Source of the DNA: Galerina marginata
Lineage: Eukaryota; Basidiomycota; Agaricomycetes; Agaricales; Galerinaceae
Assembly (NCBI GenBank): GCA_023014335.1
Contig: JAECYW010000003.1
Location: 1-64,000, forward strand
Direction: 5' to 3'
Length of the DNA: 64,000 nucleotides
Below the pieces are notes generated by a model. The model did no database searches, was not told the origin of the DNA, and saw only the letters and a program-made list of their open reading frames with translations. A program made the position numbers and the translations under genes. Positions 1 through 12,599 of this stretch are shown one piece after another (position 1 is the first letter of the stretch; the number at the start of each line of letters is the position of its first letter).

Positions 1-2420
1 CTGTGCTGCTGTGCTATCATGCTGCAGTACCTCGTCGTCGTCGTCGTCGATGGCGGGAGGGGTTGCTTGCGTTGGGAAGGGATGTGCGATTTGGCGGGGC
101 AGGGAAAGTTAATCTGCCGTGGCGTTAGGACTGGAGGCTGTTCCTGCCGGTGGGCGGGCGGGTGGATTTGCGAGAGGAGTAGGAGGAGGAGGGGAAGGAG
201 GAGTAGGGGAGGGCATAGCGCTCGTCTTTGAGGAACAACACAACGAAAACGAGAACATGAAGCCAGCCTCGGTCTCGGGCCTCAGTCGTCAGCCCTTCCT
301 ACCAGCCTCGAAATTGCCACGTCGACGCATGCACCCACCCCGCAGCTGGTGCTGCTGATGAGCTTGGAACGAGCGGCGGCTGGTACCGGTGCTGCCGTGC
401 AGGCTGGTTTGCGCTGGGGCGGAGGGCGGAGGGCGAGGGCGAGGGCGAGGAGGAGGAGGAGGAGGGGGGGGGGAAAGATGCTCGTACTGAAGGAGGAATA
501 CCACGAAAATAAGAACGGTGCCTTCCCTCTCAACCGCACGCCTAGCTCTCAGTTCTCTTCAAGGGCCTCTCGTTCGCCATGTCCACGCATACATCCACTC
601 CGCCCGCACTTGCGCACCGGCCGTATGTGTCCTCAAGCCGTCGTCGCACTTCTCACCGCTGCCGCCCCACCCTTCCCCGCTTCATTTCAGCCGTGTTTCG
701 TCCGCGGGTGTGTACCTGGCGCGGGGATCTAATTACATGGCCGTCTGCGCAGCAGCCACCGCCCCCGCTCCCGTTCTCTCTTCCTGAACCTCTGCTGTGC
801 TATCTTGCTGTCCGTCTAATCACATCGCAGGACCTCGTCGTTGTCGCTGATGGACGGCTTTCCTGCGTTCGGAGAGTACCCGTCGTGTTGGCTGGTGCAG
901 GTATGGAGGGACAGATGGGGGAAGGGGGGTGCGATAGCGCGGGTGGGACGGGGGCGGCTGATGCTGCTGAGGGGCTGAGAACAAGCTGTTTCTGGTACTG
1001 CCGGTTTGCCGGCTGGTTTGCGCTGGGGAGGAGGCGAGGAGGGCGAGGACGGGGAGGAGGGCGAGGACGGAGAGGACGAGGGTGAGGGTGAGGGTGAGGA
1101 GGGTGAGGAGGACGAGGAGGAGGCGCGGGCGAGAGCAAGGGCGAGGACGGGAGGACTTCAAGCCGTCGTTGCAGCCCTCACCGCTGCCACGCCCATCCTC
1201 CCTCCCTTTATATCAGCCGTATTCCATCCGCGGGCGTGTAGCAGGCGCAGGAATTCCATGCTGGCTCCGTCGGCGTCGGGTCACAGCTGCAGCACCCCCT
1301 TCACTTCCTCCCTCCCTGCACCTCAGCTGTAGTGCCATGCTGCCCTTCCAGCCACGCTGCACTGTCACGCGCACGTCGTAGTCATCGATGGAGGTGCTAC
1401 CCCTTGGGATGGGTTTTCCCCCCGTTGACGGTGTATGAAGAAGCGGCGGGTCAGCGAGGGGATGGGGTGCAGGAGAACGAAGTGTAATGATATGGGGCGG
1501 GGGAGGCGGGATTGGGAAGGGGTTGGGGTGGGGCGAGGAGGGGGGAAGGGAGAGGAGGGACGGAGTGGAGAAACGGGAAGGAAGGGCGGGTGGGGACGGG
1601 GGTGGGCAGCTGGTGCTGCTGGTACTGGCACTGGCACTGCCTGCGCGCGCGCGCAAGCTACGGACGAGGAGGCGAATGAGGAGGCGACGCTGTCGCCTCA
1701 CGAATACGACGTCGACGCATACATCCACCCCAGACGATGGCATCTGCACCGGCATTCCGTTCGGTAGTAGGCGTCTTCTCCCGCCATCGCTGCTCCCCCT
1801 CTCTCAACCCCTCACCGCTGCGCAGCCCTCCTCCCGCCACACGCCTCGAGCTGTCCATCCAGCCGCGCGGCGGTATCTCGTCATCGTTGCTGACGGTGGA
1901 GTTGCTCGGTTAGGATGGGCTCCCGTCGCGTTGATGGGTGTAGAGTATGAAGGGAGGGAGGGACAGGCGGCGAGGGCGGGCGAGGAGGGTGGGTGGGAGG
2001 GTGGGAGGTTGCGCGATGTGAGGGATGCAGCGGGGGGGAGGGAGCTGCTAAAGCGTTGGGGTTGAGGTTGCTGCTGGTGCCGGTACTGGTGCTGGCAGTA
2101 GGCGGGGCAGGTTTGGGTTTGCGAACTGGGAAGGAGGAGGAGGACAGAACGATGCTTTCGTCATACGGATTGGCAAGGTGTGCTCATTGGCTAAGGCACT
2201 AGAACCGAGGGTGGTACTGCTGCCGTGCGGGCGTGTTTTCCACCTCTGCTGCAGGCAGATTCACCGTTTGAGTCTTCGAGCTACAAGCTCGGCAGCTTCA
2301 GCCCAGCAGCTGCGAGTACACCGGAAGATCCTGCGTCTGCCAACGACGACGTCATCGTTATTACCAACCGTTTCCTCGACTGTTTGCTATCACCGATTAC
2401 GCTAGAACAGCTCCTTTAAA
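1..2420. repeat. G/C-skewed degenerate tandem repeat block I
   Basis: This is a purine-rich (GAGG/GGGCGAGG) low-complexity block in which diverged copies of one sentence recur. Each copy has a tcgtcgtcgctgatgg-like stretch, then a goal of ggtgtatgaagg, then a G-rich tract, then a catacatccaccc-like stretch. Copies are recognisable near 820-960, 1375-1500 and 1870-1960, and the same sentence recurs at 8.3-9.4, 17.1-19.5, 33.2 and 38.2 kb. A run of G with GGGCGA repeats lies at 421-475. Open frames here are long only because the composition lacks stops. They are Pro/Arg/Gly-rich and show no domain, so I annotate no gene. Confidence 0.7.
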
Positions 2421-4780
2421 TCGCACCCTAACCCTCACTGCCTCGCGGTGCCGTTGCTGCGCCTGCGCCCTCGTACCCCTCGTCTCGACTCTTAGCCTTT
2501 CCCACCTGAATCCACGCGTCGAGGTTCAACCTGACCTAACCTCGAGGATCATCCGCCCCCTGCTGGCGGTGAATCTGCGCGTCATTTGGTCTTGCAGCAA
2601 AACTGGCATATCCTTACCAGTAGCAGGACTAGGAGCAGCTGCCCCCGGGGCTGCGTCCTCCTAGAGCTCTGTTTCTGCTACCTGGACACGCCACGATCCT
2701 ATCTGCCCTGCGCGGTGCTGCTGCCGCTGCTGGGCCTCCGCTGCGACACAGCTTCTAATGACGTTTATCACCTGGAATTTCGTAGGGCGGCGGGTGGGTG
2801 GCGGTGCTGCGAGACACCTTGACAGACGAAGTCAGTCGATAGCGCGCGAATGTGGATGTGACAAACTCGCGTTTCAAGAGTACCAGGTTGGAGCTGGCGG
2901 ATATCTCGATTCAATCCCACGACGAGTAAATGCTGACGACCGCTTACAGAGAAGACGAAGGGGAAATGAGAATTTATTGAATATTTATCTATCATCTATG
3001 TATTTGAGATTCAGCGCCAGCTTTAGCCCCTCAACGGACATTCCTTCCTCGACAAATTGTTTACCCTGGAGCTAGCTTTTCCCATAATCACATTGTGTTA
3101 TGAATCAAATCGTGAAAGATGACGCGTCAAGTACCTGGATCGTTTTTTCACTGTCTTTACCTTTATGTTTGATGTGCAACATAACAATCCTCTTGATGTC
3201 GTCGGAGATTTTTGAGGAGCTAGACATAACAAAGTCAAATCAACTTTGGGAGCTCTTTGTTAAGACGTCCGTTTCGACTTGGCCGCCATTAATGATGGAA
3301 AATGGTGCATTACTGTACTACAGCTGTGCAGAAGCGAAATCGCGACTGAGGTGTAGGCCAGAAAATTGGTGCGCCAAACATTAATGACGGCCGAGGTTAG
3401 CACGTCTCCGTACAAGTGGACAATCTCAGAACTTTCTGATGATGGTTGATGAAAACGGGTGAACGGAAAAATGGGAAATATTACAAAAGGTTGCCAGTAG
3501 GTGAACCGTACAATCTCGTGAGGACTGAGAATTGGAACACCGAAGGCAAGGCCAATCTCAAGCGGGGTGTGTAATCGCAACCATCAATTTAGGCATCCTG
3601 CTGAACGACTGCTGATATCAGCAATGGAGAACGAAGGCGTAGAGAAAAAACTAAAATCAACTCGTAGAAATAAGAGAGACGCGAAAGACGAAATGAAACT
3701 TCTACCCCCACATTTCCCTTCAGCAAAAGGTAAGTACAGGCCGATGCGCTTGAAGTGTACTTTGGTCTCGAATAAGAAAAAGAAACCAAAATGAAAAGAT
3801 GAGATAAACATACAAGAAGTAGCGATTCCCCAAAGACCGAGAACGGGGACGCTGAAGTTCGATTAGAACTCAACCGGACCAAGATGCGCCCGATGTGCAG
3901 GTCATCGTCCTCAATGCTAGCAAAAATGTCGGAATGTTGAACCCGATTACAGCTGATTCGGAGAAGGCAGGTATCACCTACGAGATTGATTTTGGAGAAA
4001 TATCGAGACGAGGGCATGAAAGGCGAATATGTTTCAGGCGCTTCTGGGGGGGACGAGGAATTAAATGAGAAATATAAGATGAGTTGAAAGGCTGGATAAA
4101 ACGTACAGGAAGGTATGATCCGTTGGAGACCGAGAAGCGGCTTCCAAGAGTGAGAAAGACGTGTACTGGAAGGTTTCAGATTTAATCATCTCGTGAAGTT
4201 GGATCATAGATAGAGAACGAAGATGAAGCTAAAATCATCAACCGAGCCTGCTGAAGTAAAAAAAGACTGAGATACCGCAAGTGGATTCGTTTCGCCAGTC
4301 CTTTTTTCAAATACGCCTGAAAAGCAGAAGTACAGGCCCGTGGACTTGTATCATACCCACTACCTTCTCAGCCTGGATTCACAGGTGCGTCCAGTTCCAG
4401 ATTTAATCTATGTTTTGGTTGAGAGAATTTGCCACAAGCTACGTGAGGTTAATAACCGTCCGAACGGCGAAGGAAGGGCCAAAATGTACGTCAGTGGGGT
4501 ACTGAAGTGGAGATTAGAACGGCGGAAAGAGTGGACTGAGGCTGAAGTAAACTCTGGCCGATAAGTAAGCAAAAGTTTGTACATCGAGCCTGCGCAGCGT
4601 GAGCCCGGCGATGGGTGAATAGAGTCTAACCAGATATATGCTGATGTTGATCTGTACGAAGAAGATGAGGGTCAAGCGTGTGGTGAATACGCGGAAATAA
4701 GGATAAAAGGCTCACGAGCCAAGAAGTGTCGACCTTCGTTTCAATCAATTCGGATGAAAACACCGGGAGAAATATGAATT
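2160..4780 (+). repeat. Dispersed element S, copy 1 (decayed)
   Basis: By eye this stretch is collinear with 9549-11765 and with about 20160-23880. Shared landmarks are gtgctcattggctaaggca (near 2178 and 9553), gcgcgtcatttggtc (2577, 9821, 20320), the block 3270-3400 against 21885-22035, the block around 4130-4190 against 22675-22735, and cgagcctgcgcag near 4580 against 23600. There is no intact ORF, no reverse transcriptase or transposase motif, and no clear terminal repeat. It is an old, probably non-autonomous dispersed repeat or the remains of a segmental duplication. Confidence 0.6.
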
Positions 4781-5315
4781 CAAGTACCCATAATAGGAAC
4801 GAGGACGACGAGAGCCAGATACGGTAACCCCATGGCCGTTACTAGAACAGCAGAAGTCAAACTTTCAATCTGGTGCTCTTTGTAAAGACGTTTGTTTCCA
4901 GCTTGGCCGTCATTGGTGTATTTGACAATGCTTATCGATCTCACCTCAATTCAAAAATCGATCACGGAGTTGATTGATTTATCTCTACCTTTCTTACCCG
5001 AATATTTGACAAATTCAATTTACAGCACATTCGATTCTAGATCTGGTTCGTGGAGCTCGTAAACCTGAATTGAACTTAATCAACGTGCTAAAATTGCGTT
5101 CGGTCCTGTGTTCGACGGATTAACTGGACTCGAGAGTCGATATGGGGACCGGTTCGGGGTTCACCAAAACTGGTGTCTGAATCTGACTGAACTGAAACGC
5201 GGCAACACTACTCGGAAAGCATTGCTGGCGGAATACAGAAGTATGCAAATATAATTGCAGGTAACACAAATATTCTAACAAGATAACTCTTTTATAAAGT
5301 CATTACTTTCAAGAG
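4781..5315. other. Intergenic, no gene seen
   Basis: This is AT-richer unique-looking DNA. A short piece at 4870-4910 resembles the aagacgtttgtttc...cttggccg stretch of element S (3270, 21895). Nothing else is recognisable. It would hold the 3' flank of the DPBB gene that follows on the minus strand. Confidence 0.5.
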
Positions 5316-5918
5316 TTAAAGGTTAAGGACCCACGACCCCTGCAGTATCCCCACCGAAGGGGGTGCGAAAAACGAGAAAAGCCCTGGGGTCAAATCTAAC
5401 CCAGCGATAGCGCAACCAGGACACTGTGAAACATAGGTCAAATTTTGTAACTTATGGGGCATGGAGTAATCATAGATTCAAAGTATTAGCGCACCTTATC
5501 AACAACAGTAGCTACAGCCGTCAGACCGTTAACAGTGATCGTCATATTTTTGAAGCAAAAGATACTCTGGAAGACCTAAGCGCTAACCATGAGTGACTCA
5601 CGTCCTCATGCCTTCCATTGAATACTAAACCACATACATCTTTGTCTACAGAAACAGCCTACATTATAGCCGGATTAGTAAGGATATAATATCCTGATCG
5701 CTAGGGAAGTGGGAATGACGCACAAAGTCGGTATTCAATATGAACTGTCCACAGGCCCCTGGCTGGCCTGATTCGAAATTGACGAATGATAGTCTTACAT
5801 TCGAAAATCCAATCTCCTCCCTGGGAACGACACCTTGAACAAGGGTAGTTGGGGTTGCACTGACAAAATTAAGTAGAAGGGGCACGGGGAGAACGAGGTG
5901 AGCGATGCTGAGTTTCAT
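5316..5918 (-). CDS. Small secreted DPBB (RlpA/expansin-like) protein
   Basis: This is a four-exon gene: 5918-5724, 5658-5602, 5566-5495 and 5423-5316, all joined in phase 0, giving 143 aa. I chose the ATG at 5918 because it begins a signal peptide (MKLSIAHLVLPVPLLLNFVSA); an in-frame ATG 33 nt upstream would bury it. After splicing, the double-psi beta-barrel pattern reads GACGQF and NTDF in exon 1, a central CFKNMTITVNG with ATVVDK in exon 3, and CPGCAIAGLDLTPGLFSFF with GSW in exon 4. This is the standard ACG / ND-DF / TVVD-CPGC / LDLTPGLF arrangement of fungal DPBB proteins related to barwin and expansins. Such proteins are extracellular and may loosen cell walls or bind polysaccharide, and catalysis is usually absent. 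The fragment has Cys residues for the usual disulphides. It is isolated between repeats. The family is secure and the function is inferred. Confidence 0.85.
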
Positions 5919-7110
5919 CTTGGACGCGATTTGCTCAGGACAATGCCACAACTTCGTGAACTTGCTGTAAATATATAGCTTTCTGCGTTTTCCCAGAAAG
6001 GTATGGATTACACACTGGAATAGAACTTACCTCTAGTATGATCATTAGGGAAGCAGTGTGTCACCTTCCTTACGTCGAAAATTGGCTTCATAACCGTCTA
6101 GCCATTCCTAATTCCCAGCCCTCTCTGTAGTCTCTAAAAACTACTTTCTTTATTTAAATCCCCGTATTTATCTACTTTCTGATAGAAAAATAAGAACGAG
6201 AGAGAGTCCTGATTGAGCTTCGTCTATATTTTGCCATCCTATAGGTACTTAGATATTTTTGACATAAAAGTCCGGCTACATTACACGTTAATCTATCACA
6301 CGATGATACCCAAATATGCAAAACGAGAACCCACGTATAACCTGCCGAAATGATCTGGGGCTTCCTGACGAAACAGATATTTTGATGCCAAATTAAAAAT
6401 TCGGGCAATTCGGATCTGGCAGATCGTGAGCGCTCTACGGTATTAATAATACTCTAAAGATGGGATTTGTGGGACTCTGGGATGTACTTTCAGAATAGGT
6501 ACGGGAATCATGGGGCCCGAACATTTGTGGTTCAAGATTCAAAGCATCCAATTCAGCGCATCAAGAGTCGACAAAAGGAGAAGGGGCAGCAGTTTCAGAA
6601 GGAAAGGTTACATTTCGGCAGGTCGTTTACTCGTGGGCTCGGACTCAAAAACGTAAGTAGATAAAGATATATCTCGTGTTCACTTAGAAGGGTGCTGAAT
6701 TCTTAACTTTCTTTGGATCAAGTTGAGTTCCCATTCGGAAATTCGAAAACGGAGGGCAGTGCCAGTGAGACCGCTAAGCAACGGTTAAGCGAGGGAAGCG
6801 AGACATAGATGTTCCTATCTGGAGATACTGTAAGACGAGATCATGTAGGTATCTATGTGGAAAATACTCCCAGATAAGCAAACGGAAACGAACATCGTCG
6901 AAGCGGTTATCGCTCCGTTCTCCACTGGCACACTGAACATCCCTTCCCTCTGCAGGAACTCGGTCAAAACCTTTGTGCCTCAAGCGCTCAAGATCCAAGG
7001 CGGCCGGTTCAGCACATAAAGAGTCGACGATCGCGGAAGGGGCAGCAGACTGCAAAGAATACATTTGAGTAGGTCTTGCGCTCGTGGGTTCCGGGATCCA
7101 GAAATAAGAG
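5919..7110. other. Intergenic with a diverged direct repeat
   Basis: No gene is seen. A diverged direct duplication of about 130 bp is visible: 6511-6650 matches 6978-7105 through cgcatcaagagtcgac / cacataaagagtcgac, then aaggggcagcag, then catttcggcaggtc / catttgagtaggtc and gctcgtgggctc / gctcgtgggttc. The short ORFs here show no domain. Confidence 0.45.
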
Positions 7111-8215
7111 CAAAGAATCGCATTGGGAATAGCGTCGCGTCGCGTCATAATATCAATCACGTGCTGCCTGTTAGCATCAATTTTGGTTCCTTCCCGCCCT
7201 CCTCGTCATCACAATCATCACTCTTCCGTCTTCGTTTTCTCTACGTACCATCCTCTTTCGATCCTCTACAGGATTCCGGATTCACTCGCAGCTTTTAATC
7301 GCAGCTGATCTTTTACGCCTTGAAAATCCAAACAACTCTTGGAACGCCGCGCATGGTACATGCGCCTACTCTGTCGTAGTCTGCGTTCTAGGTTAAGGTG
7401 AACAATGAGCTCTTTGGATTGAAACTTTTTGCTGATTTTTTTCTAAGAACTATGGCTCATATTACGACAAACCACGAGCCTGGACCTGTTCCGTCCTGAC
7501 ACCGCCCACGAAAATGCATATTTTGCATCGTCATTGGAATAGGACCACGAGCTATGGGGGAATGAGGCGACTGTGTACGTACTTCCTTGTCTATTTCTTT
7601 CTCCCAAGTCGATATTGAACCCGCTTTATCGCGTTTTGTAGCTCCTAGTTGACGATATCCTGCCCATCAAGATCCACGTTTGCCACAGTTGCACTTTAAC
7701 CACGAGATCATCGCATTCTCAACGCGCTTTTCCCGCCTCATCACTCAATTTCCAGCCTCTGGCTTGCTCACCCCACGTTCTGCACGCGAAGAAGAGCCCC
7801 GTCGCGCAGCCGCTTCTCTGCACTTCCGTCATCTCCCAATCCTGCCCACCGACTTCCCGTCCGCTGTTCGAACTCCTTCTTTGAGCATCTTCCTTGAGCG
7901 CTGCTACCATTACCGCTGTACTCGATCGCTACGTCGATCCTTCGTTTGGATCTGTGCATCGAGCTGGATCTGCACTATCCGTTCGCGATTGGTCATCGCC
8001 ATCACCTGGCTCTCCCTCCCTCCTCCCTCCCTCCTCCAGCGCGGGGATGTTCAGCGCTCCATCTCAACTCCCACTTGGACTGTCCCGTCCACGAGAGTGC
8101 TGCAGGAGCAGCCCAAGTCCCTCGCCGTCATCGCCAGCTCCCTTCACCCTGACTTCACTCCAACTCGAAAGCTACAGCAAACCTCAACGAATCTCCCGGA
8201 GCAATCGTCGTAGCC
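7110..8215 (+). repeat. CACGTG module M, copy 1
   Basis: This is one of five plus-strand copies (7.1, 15.9, 28.65, 32.1, 37.1 kb) plus one inverted copy (47.8 kb). Each begins with a cgcgtcgcgtc-like direct repeat and a CACGTG palindrome (here 7158-7163). Then follow gggatcaattttgg-like, tcgatcctctac-like and acgacaaaccacgagcctggacctg-like blocks, then gtacgtac.tcc, then a pyrimidine-rich stretch running into a G/C block. It has no coding capacity and I do not recognise the family. Confidence 0.6.
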
Positions 8216-9560
8216 CTCGCTGCGAATGCACCCACATTCGTGTTTATCCAACTGGCGCGACGGCGCAGTATTTCGTCGTCGTTGATGGAGTGGTTTCCTG
8301 CGTAGGAAGTGTTGTCGGGTGCGGGTGCATGAAGGGGCCTCGGGACAGTGGGGAGGGTAGGACCTCATTGTCGTTGCTGATGGAGGGGATGCCTGCGTAG
8401 GAAGGGTTCTCATCGCGTTGGCGGGCGCGGGTGTATGAAGGGATGGAGGAGCAGAGAGGATGTGCGAGAGGGCGGGGCGGGGTGTGGTGGGGGAATCTGG
8501 GGCGTTGGGACTGAGGTTACTCCTGGTCCTGGTCCTGGTCCTGGTCCTGGTCCTGGTCCTGTAGGCGTACCTGTCGTCTCGGAGGCAACGGACGCGAAAG
8601 TCAATGAAGGACGTCCGTCGACGTGATGGGCAGGTTTGCGATCCGTCGTCGCAGCCCCCGCCCTCGCCCCACCCCTCCTCCCTTCCTGCACGTCTGCTGT
8701 GCTGCTGAGCTGTCGTGCTCTCCATCCAGTCGCGCTGAAGTATCTTATCGTCGTCGCTGATGAGGGGATGTCTGTGTAGGAAGAGTTCTCGTCGCATTGA
8801 CGGGTGCGGGCGTATGAAGGGGCAGAGGGCAGAAGGAATGTGCGATTTGGCGGGGCGGGACGGGGTGGGGGAAGCTGGTGCTGCGGGTGCGCTGGGACTG
8901 AGGTTACTCCTGGTCCTGGTCCGGTCGGCGGGCGGGCGGGTTTGCGAGCGGGGAGGAGGAGGAGAGATGGATGCTCGTCTTGGAGGAGGGTGGGGAGGTG
9001 CGATTGGGAAGGGGGCAGCTCCTATGGCTGAGGCACTGCGGCTGGGCTGGCACTGGTCGTGGTACCGTCGCTGGGCGGGGCGGGGCGGCTGGGTTAGCAA
9101 CCCAGGGAGGGGGAAGGGGTCGGCGCGCACACGCATACATGCACCCCAGATGATGACGTTAACCGCTACAGCCCTCACTCACCCTCCCGTCACCTCAACC
9201 GTGTTCCGTTGGCGGGTGTGCACACCGCTGCGCTGCCCTCCTCCCGCCGCAGTCCTCGAGCTGCCCATCCAGCCGCGCGGCAGTATCACATCATCGCCGT
9301 CGCTAATGGTGAAGTTGCCTTCTTACAATGAGCTTTCGTCGCGTTGGCGGTGTGTGAAGCAGTGGGAAAGGGCGGGGGGGAGGGGGACGGGACGGGGTAG
9401 AGAGCGCTGGTGCCGGTACTCGTGCTGGCGGTAGGCGGGGCAAGTTTGCGAGCTGGGAAGGGAGAGGAGGAGGAGGAGGAGGAGGAGGAGGGGTAGGTGC
9501 GAACAGCGTTTTCGTCGATGCTCTGGGGCGGACGATTGGCGATGCAGGGTGGGTGTGCTC
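8216..9560. repeat. G/C-skewed degenerate tandem repeat block II
   Basis: This is the same repeat sentence as block I, with copies near 8270-8370, 8375-8500, 8745-8880 and 9285-9400. It includes a simple repeat at 8521-8561 and an AGG triplet run near 9460-9495. The 344-codon minus-strand frame across it is Pro/Arg-rich low complexity and is not a gene. Confidence 0.65.
8521..8561. repeat. (TCCTGG)n hexanucleotide microsatellite
   Basis: About 6.8 perfect tandem copies of TCCTGG lie inside G/C block II. Because the unit is a multiple of three, frames across it encode Pro-Gly/Pro-Val type dipeptides. This explains an apparent coding signal. Confidence 0.95.
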
Positions 9561-11765
9561 ATTGGCTAAGGCACCAGAACTGAGGGTGGTCCTCGACCGC
9601 ACATCCAGCTCTCAGTTCTCAGTTCTCAGTTCCCGCCCTTCGCAACAGCCTCGACTTCCTCACGCCGATGCATACATCCACCCTGCCCGCGCCATCGATC
9701 AGGCGTCCCCGCATCCGGTGTTCCTGCATGGCGACCCGTGGCCTTCCCTAGTTGAACTCACGCGTCGAGGTTCAACTTAACGTCAATCAGCATCCACCCC
9801 CCTGCTAGCGGAGGATCTGCGCGTCATTTGGTCTTGAAGCAACACCAGCAGCCATATCCTTACCACCACCAGCAGCTCAGCTGCGTCCTCCTCGGGTTCT
9901 CTTTCGGCTACATGGTACTACGGCGGGAACTGACCTGCGCGGTGTTACTACTGCTGCTGGCCCTCACTGCATCACTGGTTCTAGTGGTATTTATTGAAAA
10001 TTTGGAGGGCCCTGACGGCGGAGGACTGGCGCGGCGTGGACGGCAGAGCTGCGAAATCACTTAGCCTACAAAATTGGTCGAGGTCGATGTAGATGTAGAT
10101 GTCGATGTAGATAGATAACGGGTGCGCTGAATTCTGGAATGACCATTCCGTGCCAGGGAGCTGGCGCATATTTCGATTTGTGAGTGAGTTGATGCCGACG
10201 ACGTCTTATAGGGTAGAGGGAAGAAAGATAAGATGCATCTAGACCTGTTATCTATACATACCATGCTTAAGAGCCAGCGCCTCTTGGTATGTTGCAATTG
10301 TTGTCTCGTCGACTTAAGTTCCTTCCTCGATCACTTATTTACCACGTAGCTTTTCCTACAATAAATTCTGTGAACGAAATGGCGAATAGCTAACATTTCC
10401 ATTCAAAAGCACCCAAATAATATAAGTACATGCTGGTATATTTGAAGCGTAGGTCTCGAATAATAAAAGGAGAATTCGAAGAAAAGGAGCGATAGACATT
10501 CAGGGGTAATGATGCGCCGGAGACTGAGAATTGGGACGGTGAAGTCAGGTTAGGACCCAACCTGAGGATGTGTCCGCAGGATCTAGGATCTAACCTCCCC
10601 TGCAGGTCAATGACCCGAATGCTTAGAGGAATGTTGAACAACCAATTCGAAGAACACAGTTACCTCTTAGGAAAATTAATTTGGAGAAATTGGGCGCCAT
10701 ACGCAATAAAAGGCGAAGATAAATAAAAAAAGATGAGACGAAAACGTCAAAGAAAATGTGGATGACGGGAAGATACACGAGAATAGAGAAACGGAGGCCA
10801 ACCAGAGAGGAAAGTGTATCGGAGGTTTTCGAGTTTAAATATCCTGCTGAAATCATATCAGATACGGAGGACAAAAACGAAACAAAAAACGTCGAATCAA
10901 AGTCACCGTAATAAGAAACACTGTGTCTTACCGTCATTTTTACCTCCAAAGTATGCTCAAAAAGCAGAAGTACCGACAATCCAAAGGTAAAAGAAATCCC
11001 GGAACGACGTAGAAGGAGTAGTACCAAATGAAAGAGAACGAGGAGAATCTTTGTGGGATGGGCCAGCTGTGCGCGAGCCCTATGAACGTAAAACATCTCC
11101 TCACTCACTCTTGTAGCACAAGAAACTGGACAGGGAGAGATAAGCCAACATTGTCAGTGAATCATGAGGTGAGAATATACAGACCAACTTACATGAGGAA
11201 GAGTGCCAACGCTGTAGGCAAAAATGCAGCAGTGAGACCCATGAGGTCGGTCTCCTGATGAAATGTTCCTCCAAAAGCCATTTACTGACCTAAATGAGTT
11301 AAAGCAACGAAGACGCAGAAAAAAGAGAAAGACTCGCGTCGTACGACTGGCCTAGAACTAGGTAAAACCGCCCCAGATCTTTTGCCACGCACTCCGCCGA
11401 AGGAGCCACAATTCTTCGCCCAAAGTCGGCTCGCAGGAAGGTGTATTATAGACGGTACTGATGCTAATGAGATGATCGACGTTGGGAAGCTGGGTGAGCC
11501 CATGGTCATTAAGACTGAGCCTGCGCAACATGAGCTCGGGGATGCCAGATGGCATCGTTGTTGCCTACGAGAGGTTGGTGTCGATAAAGTTACCAGAGTG
11601 TGGGTGGAAGCAGCGTCAAAAACCGCAGTATTGAGTTCTTGTTGAGGCGGAGGACGTCTAAGGCTGAGTCCACTGCTTGTTCAACGTGGAGGGTTTCGAG
11701 CGAGCTGTTGATCGACGTTGATCAAGAGAATTTAGAGAAAATTCACACGGGTATCCTTCATGTTA
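9549..11765 (+). repeat. Dispersed element S, copy 2 (decayed)
   Basis: This is collinear with copy 1 and copy 3 by the landmarks given for copy 1. Its right end (11470-11765: ggtgagcccatgg, gagcctgcgcaac, gacgttgatcaagagaa) matches 23560-23870 closely. A GATGTA-like simple repeat lies at about 10084-10120. A 161-codon minus-strand frame at 10623-11108 is hydrophobic but has no homologue motif and is broken in the other copies. Confidence 0.6.
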
Positions 11766-12080
11766 TCAGTCCACGACCGTAGAGCCACCATCTAACCAAT
11801 CGGTCTCCCCACGAAAGTGCCGATCTCGGATCTTCATTTGGATGAGAACATGAGAAGAGTGAGGAATGAGGTGACTAGGTACGTACCTCCTGGCCCACTT
11901 CTTCCTCTGAAGTCGATGCTGAAAACGCTTTATCGTTCTGTAGGTCGTTGGTACTGTTTCGCCCAATCCAAAATCCGCTCTTCGCACTGCAAGCTCTTGG
12001 TCGTGTATTCAACGTGGGTTTCTCACCCTTTCGTTCAAGATTCCACTAAGGTGTTGCTTGCCCTACTCTCTCCACCTTGA
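11766..12080 (+). repeat. Truncated module M fragment
   Basis: This holds only the middle of module M: the ccacgaaagtgc block, then gaatgaggtgactaggtacgtacctcc, then a pyrimidine-rich stretch and atccgctctt. It lacks the CACGTG start and the G/C tail. It directly precedes the duplicated upstream region of membrane-protein gene A. Confidence 0.5.
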
Positions 12081-12216
12081 AAAAGAGCCCCAGCCATGCA
12101 TTTCCGAAAGTTCCCCAGAGGCGCTTTCGCTGGTTCGTGTTGAAGCCGTTGGCGTGGGTCACGGCTCACAGATTTCAAAGGTAGAGCCCAAGCCGAAAGC
12201 CAGCTGAAATCGATAG

Positions 12217-12599
12217 GGGAGACGGGAGAATGAATGAAACAAATGATCATCAGAGCGGGGACTTCTTCGGCACCATTTATTGAAACACCAGATTCAATTA
12301 AATCAAGAACGGGCTATTTTCGTACGAATTAAATATCACTGCCATCATGATAGTCGCATCATGATGAGGTTGCTCAAACCTCTTCCATCAGTCCGTCGAA
12401 GCAGACCCGATATTACCTTGTTACTATGTCCCAGATTTTTTTGCCGTTAAATATCCACCATCTTTATAGTTAAGTTTCTCTGAACTCTCAATTTTTCGCA
12501 CCACCACCTCTTGCACCACTTTAGCTTGGACGGCTGACTAGGACCATTCAAACAAACTCCCTAACCTGGAACCCCGGTTCTACATCTCTGAGCGCAACC
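12217..12599 (+). promoter_or_regulatory. Duplicated 5' flank of membrane-protein gene A
   Basis: 12217-12599 aligns with about 14024-14410 upstream of gene B at an offset near 1.81 kb. Shared stretches include gacgggagaatgaatgaaac, the catcatgatagtcgcatc block (extended by an extra gatagccat in B), cagtccgtcgaagcagaccc and ttgttac.atgtcccag. The duplication therefore carried the promoter along with the gene. A TATA-like tttatagttaag lies at about 12464-12475. No specific regulator site can be named. Confidence 0.6.

Noticed and set aside
8521..8561. Possible CRISPR-like or minisatellite array
   Set aside because: It is a perfect hexamer repeat without spacers, so a simple microsatellite. 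A CRISPR array is not expected in a fungal genome.
8144..9178. 344-codon minus-strand ORF
   Set aside because: It lies wholly in the G/C-skewed repeat block and reads Pro/Arg/Thr-rich low complexity including the TCCTGG microsatellite. There is no domain or splice pattern, and the frame is not conserved in sister repeats.
10623..11108. 161-codon hydrophobic minus-strand ORF
   Set aside because: It looks like a membrane protein, but the homologous parts of element S copies 1 and 3 are full of stops. The hydrophobicity is explained by A/G-rich plus-strand composition.
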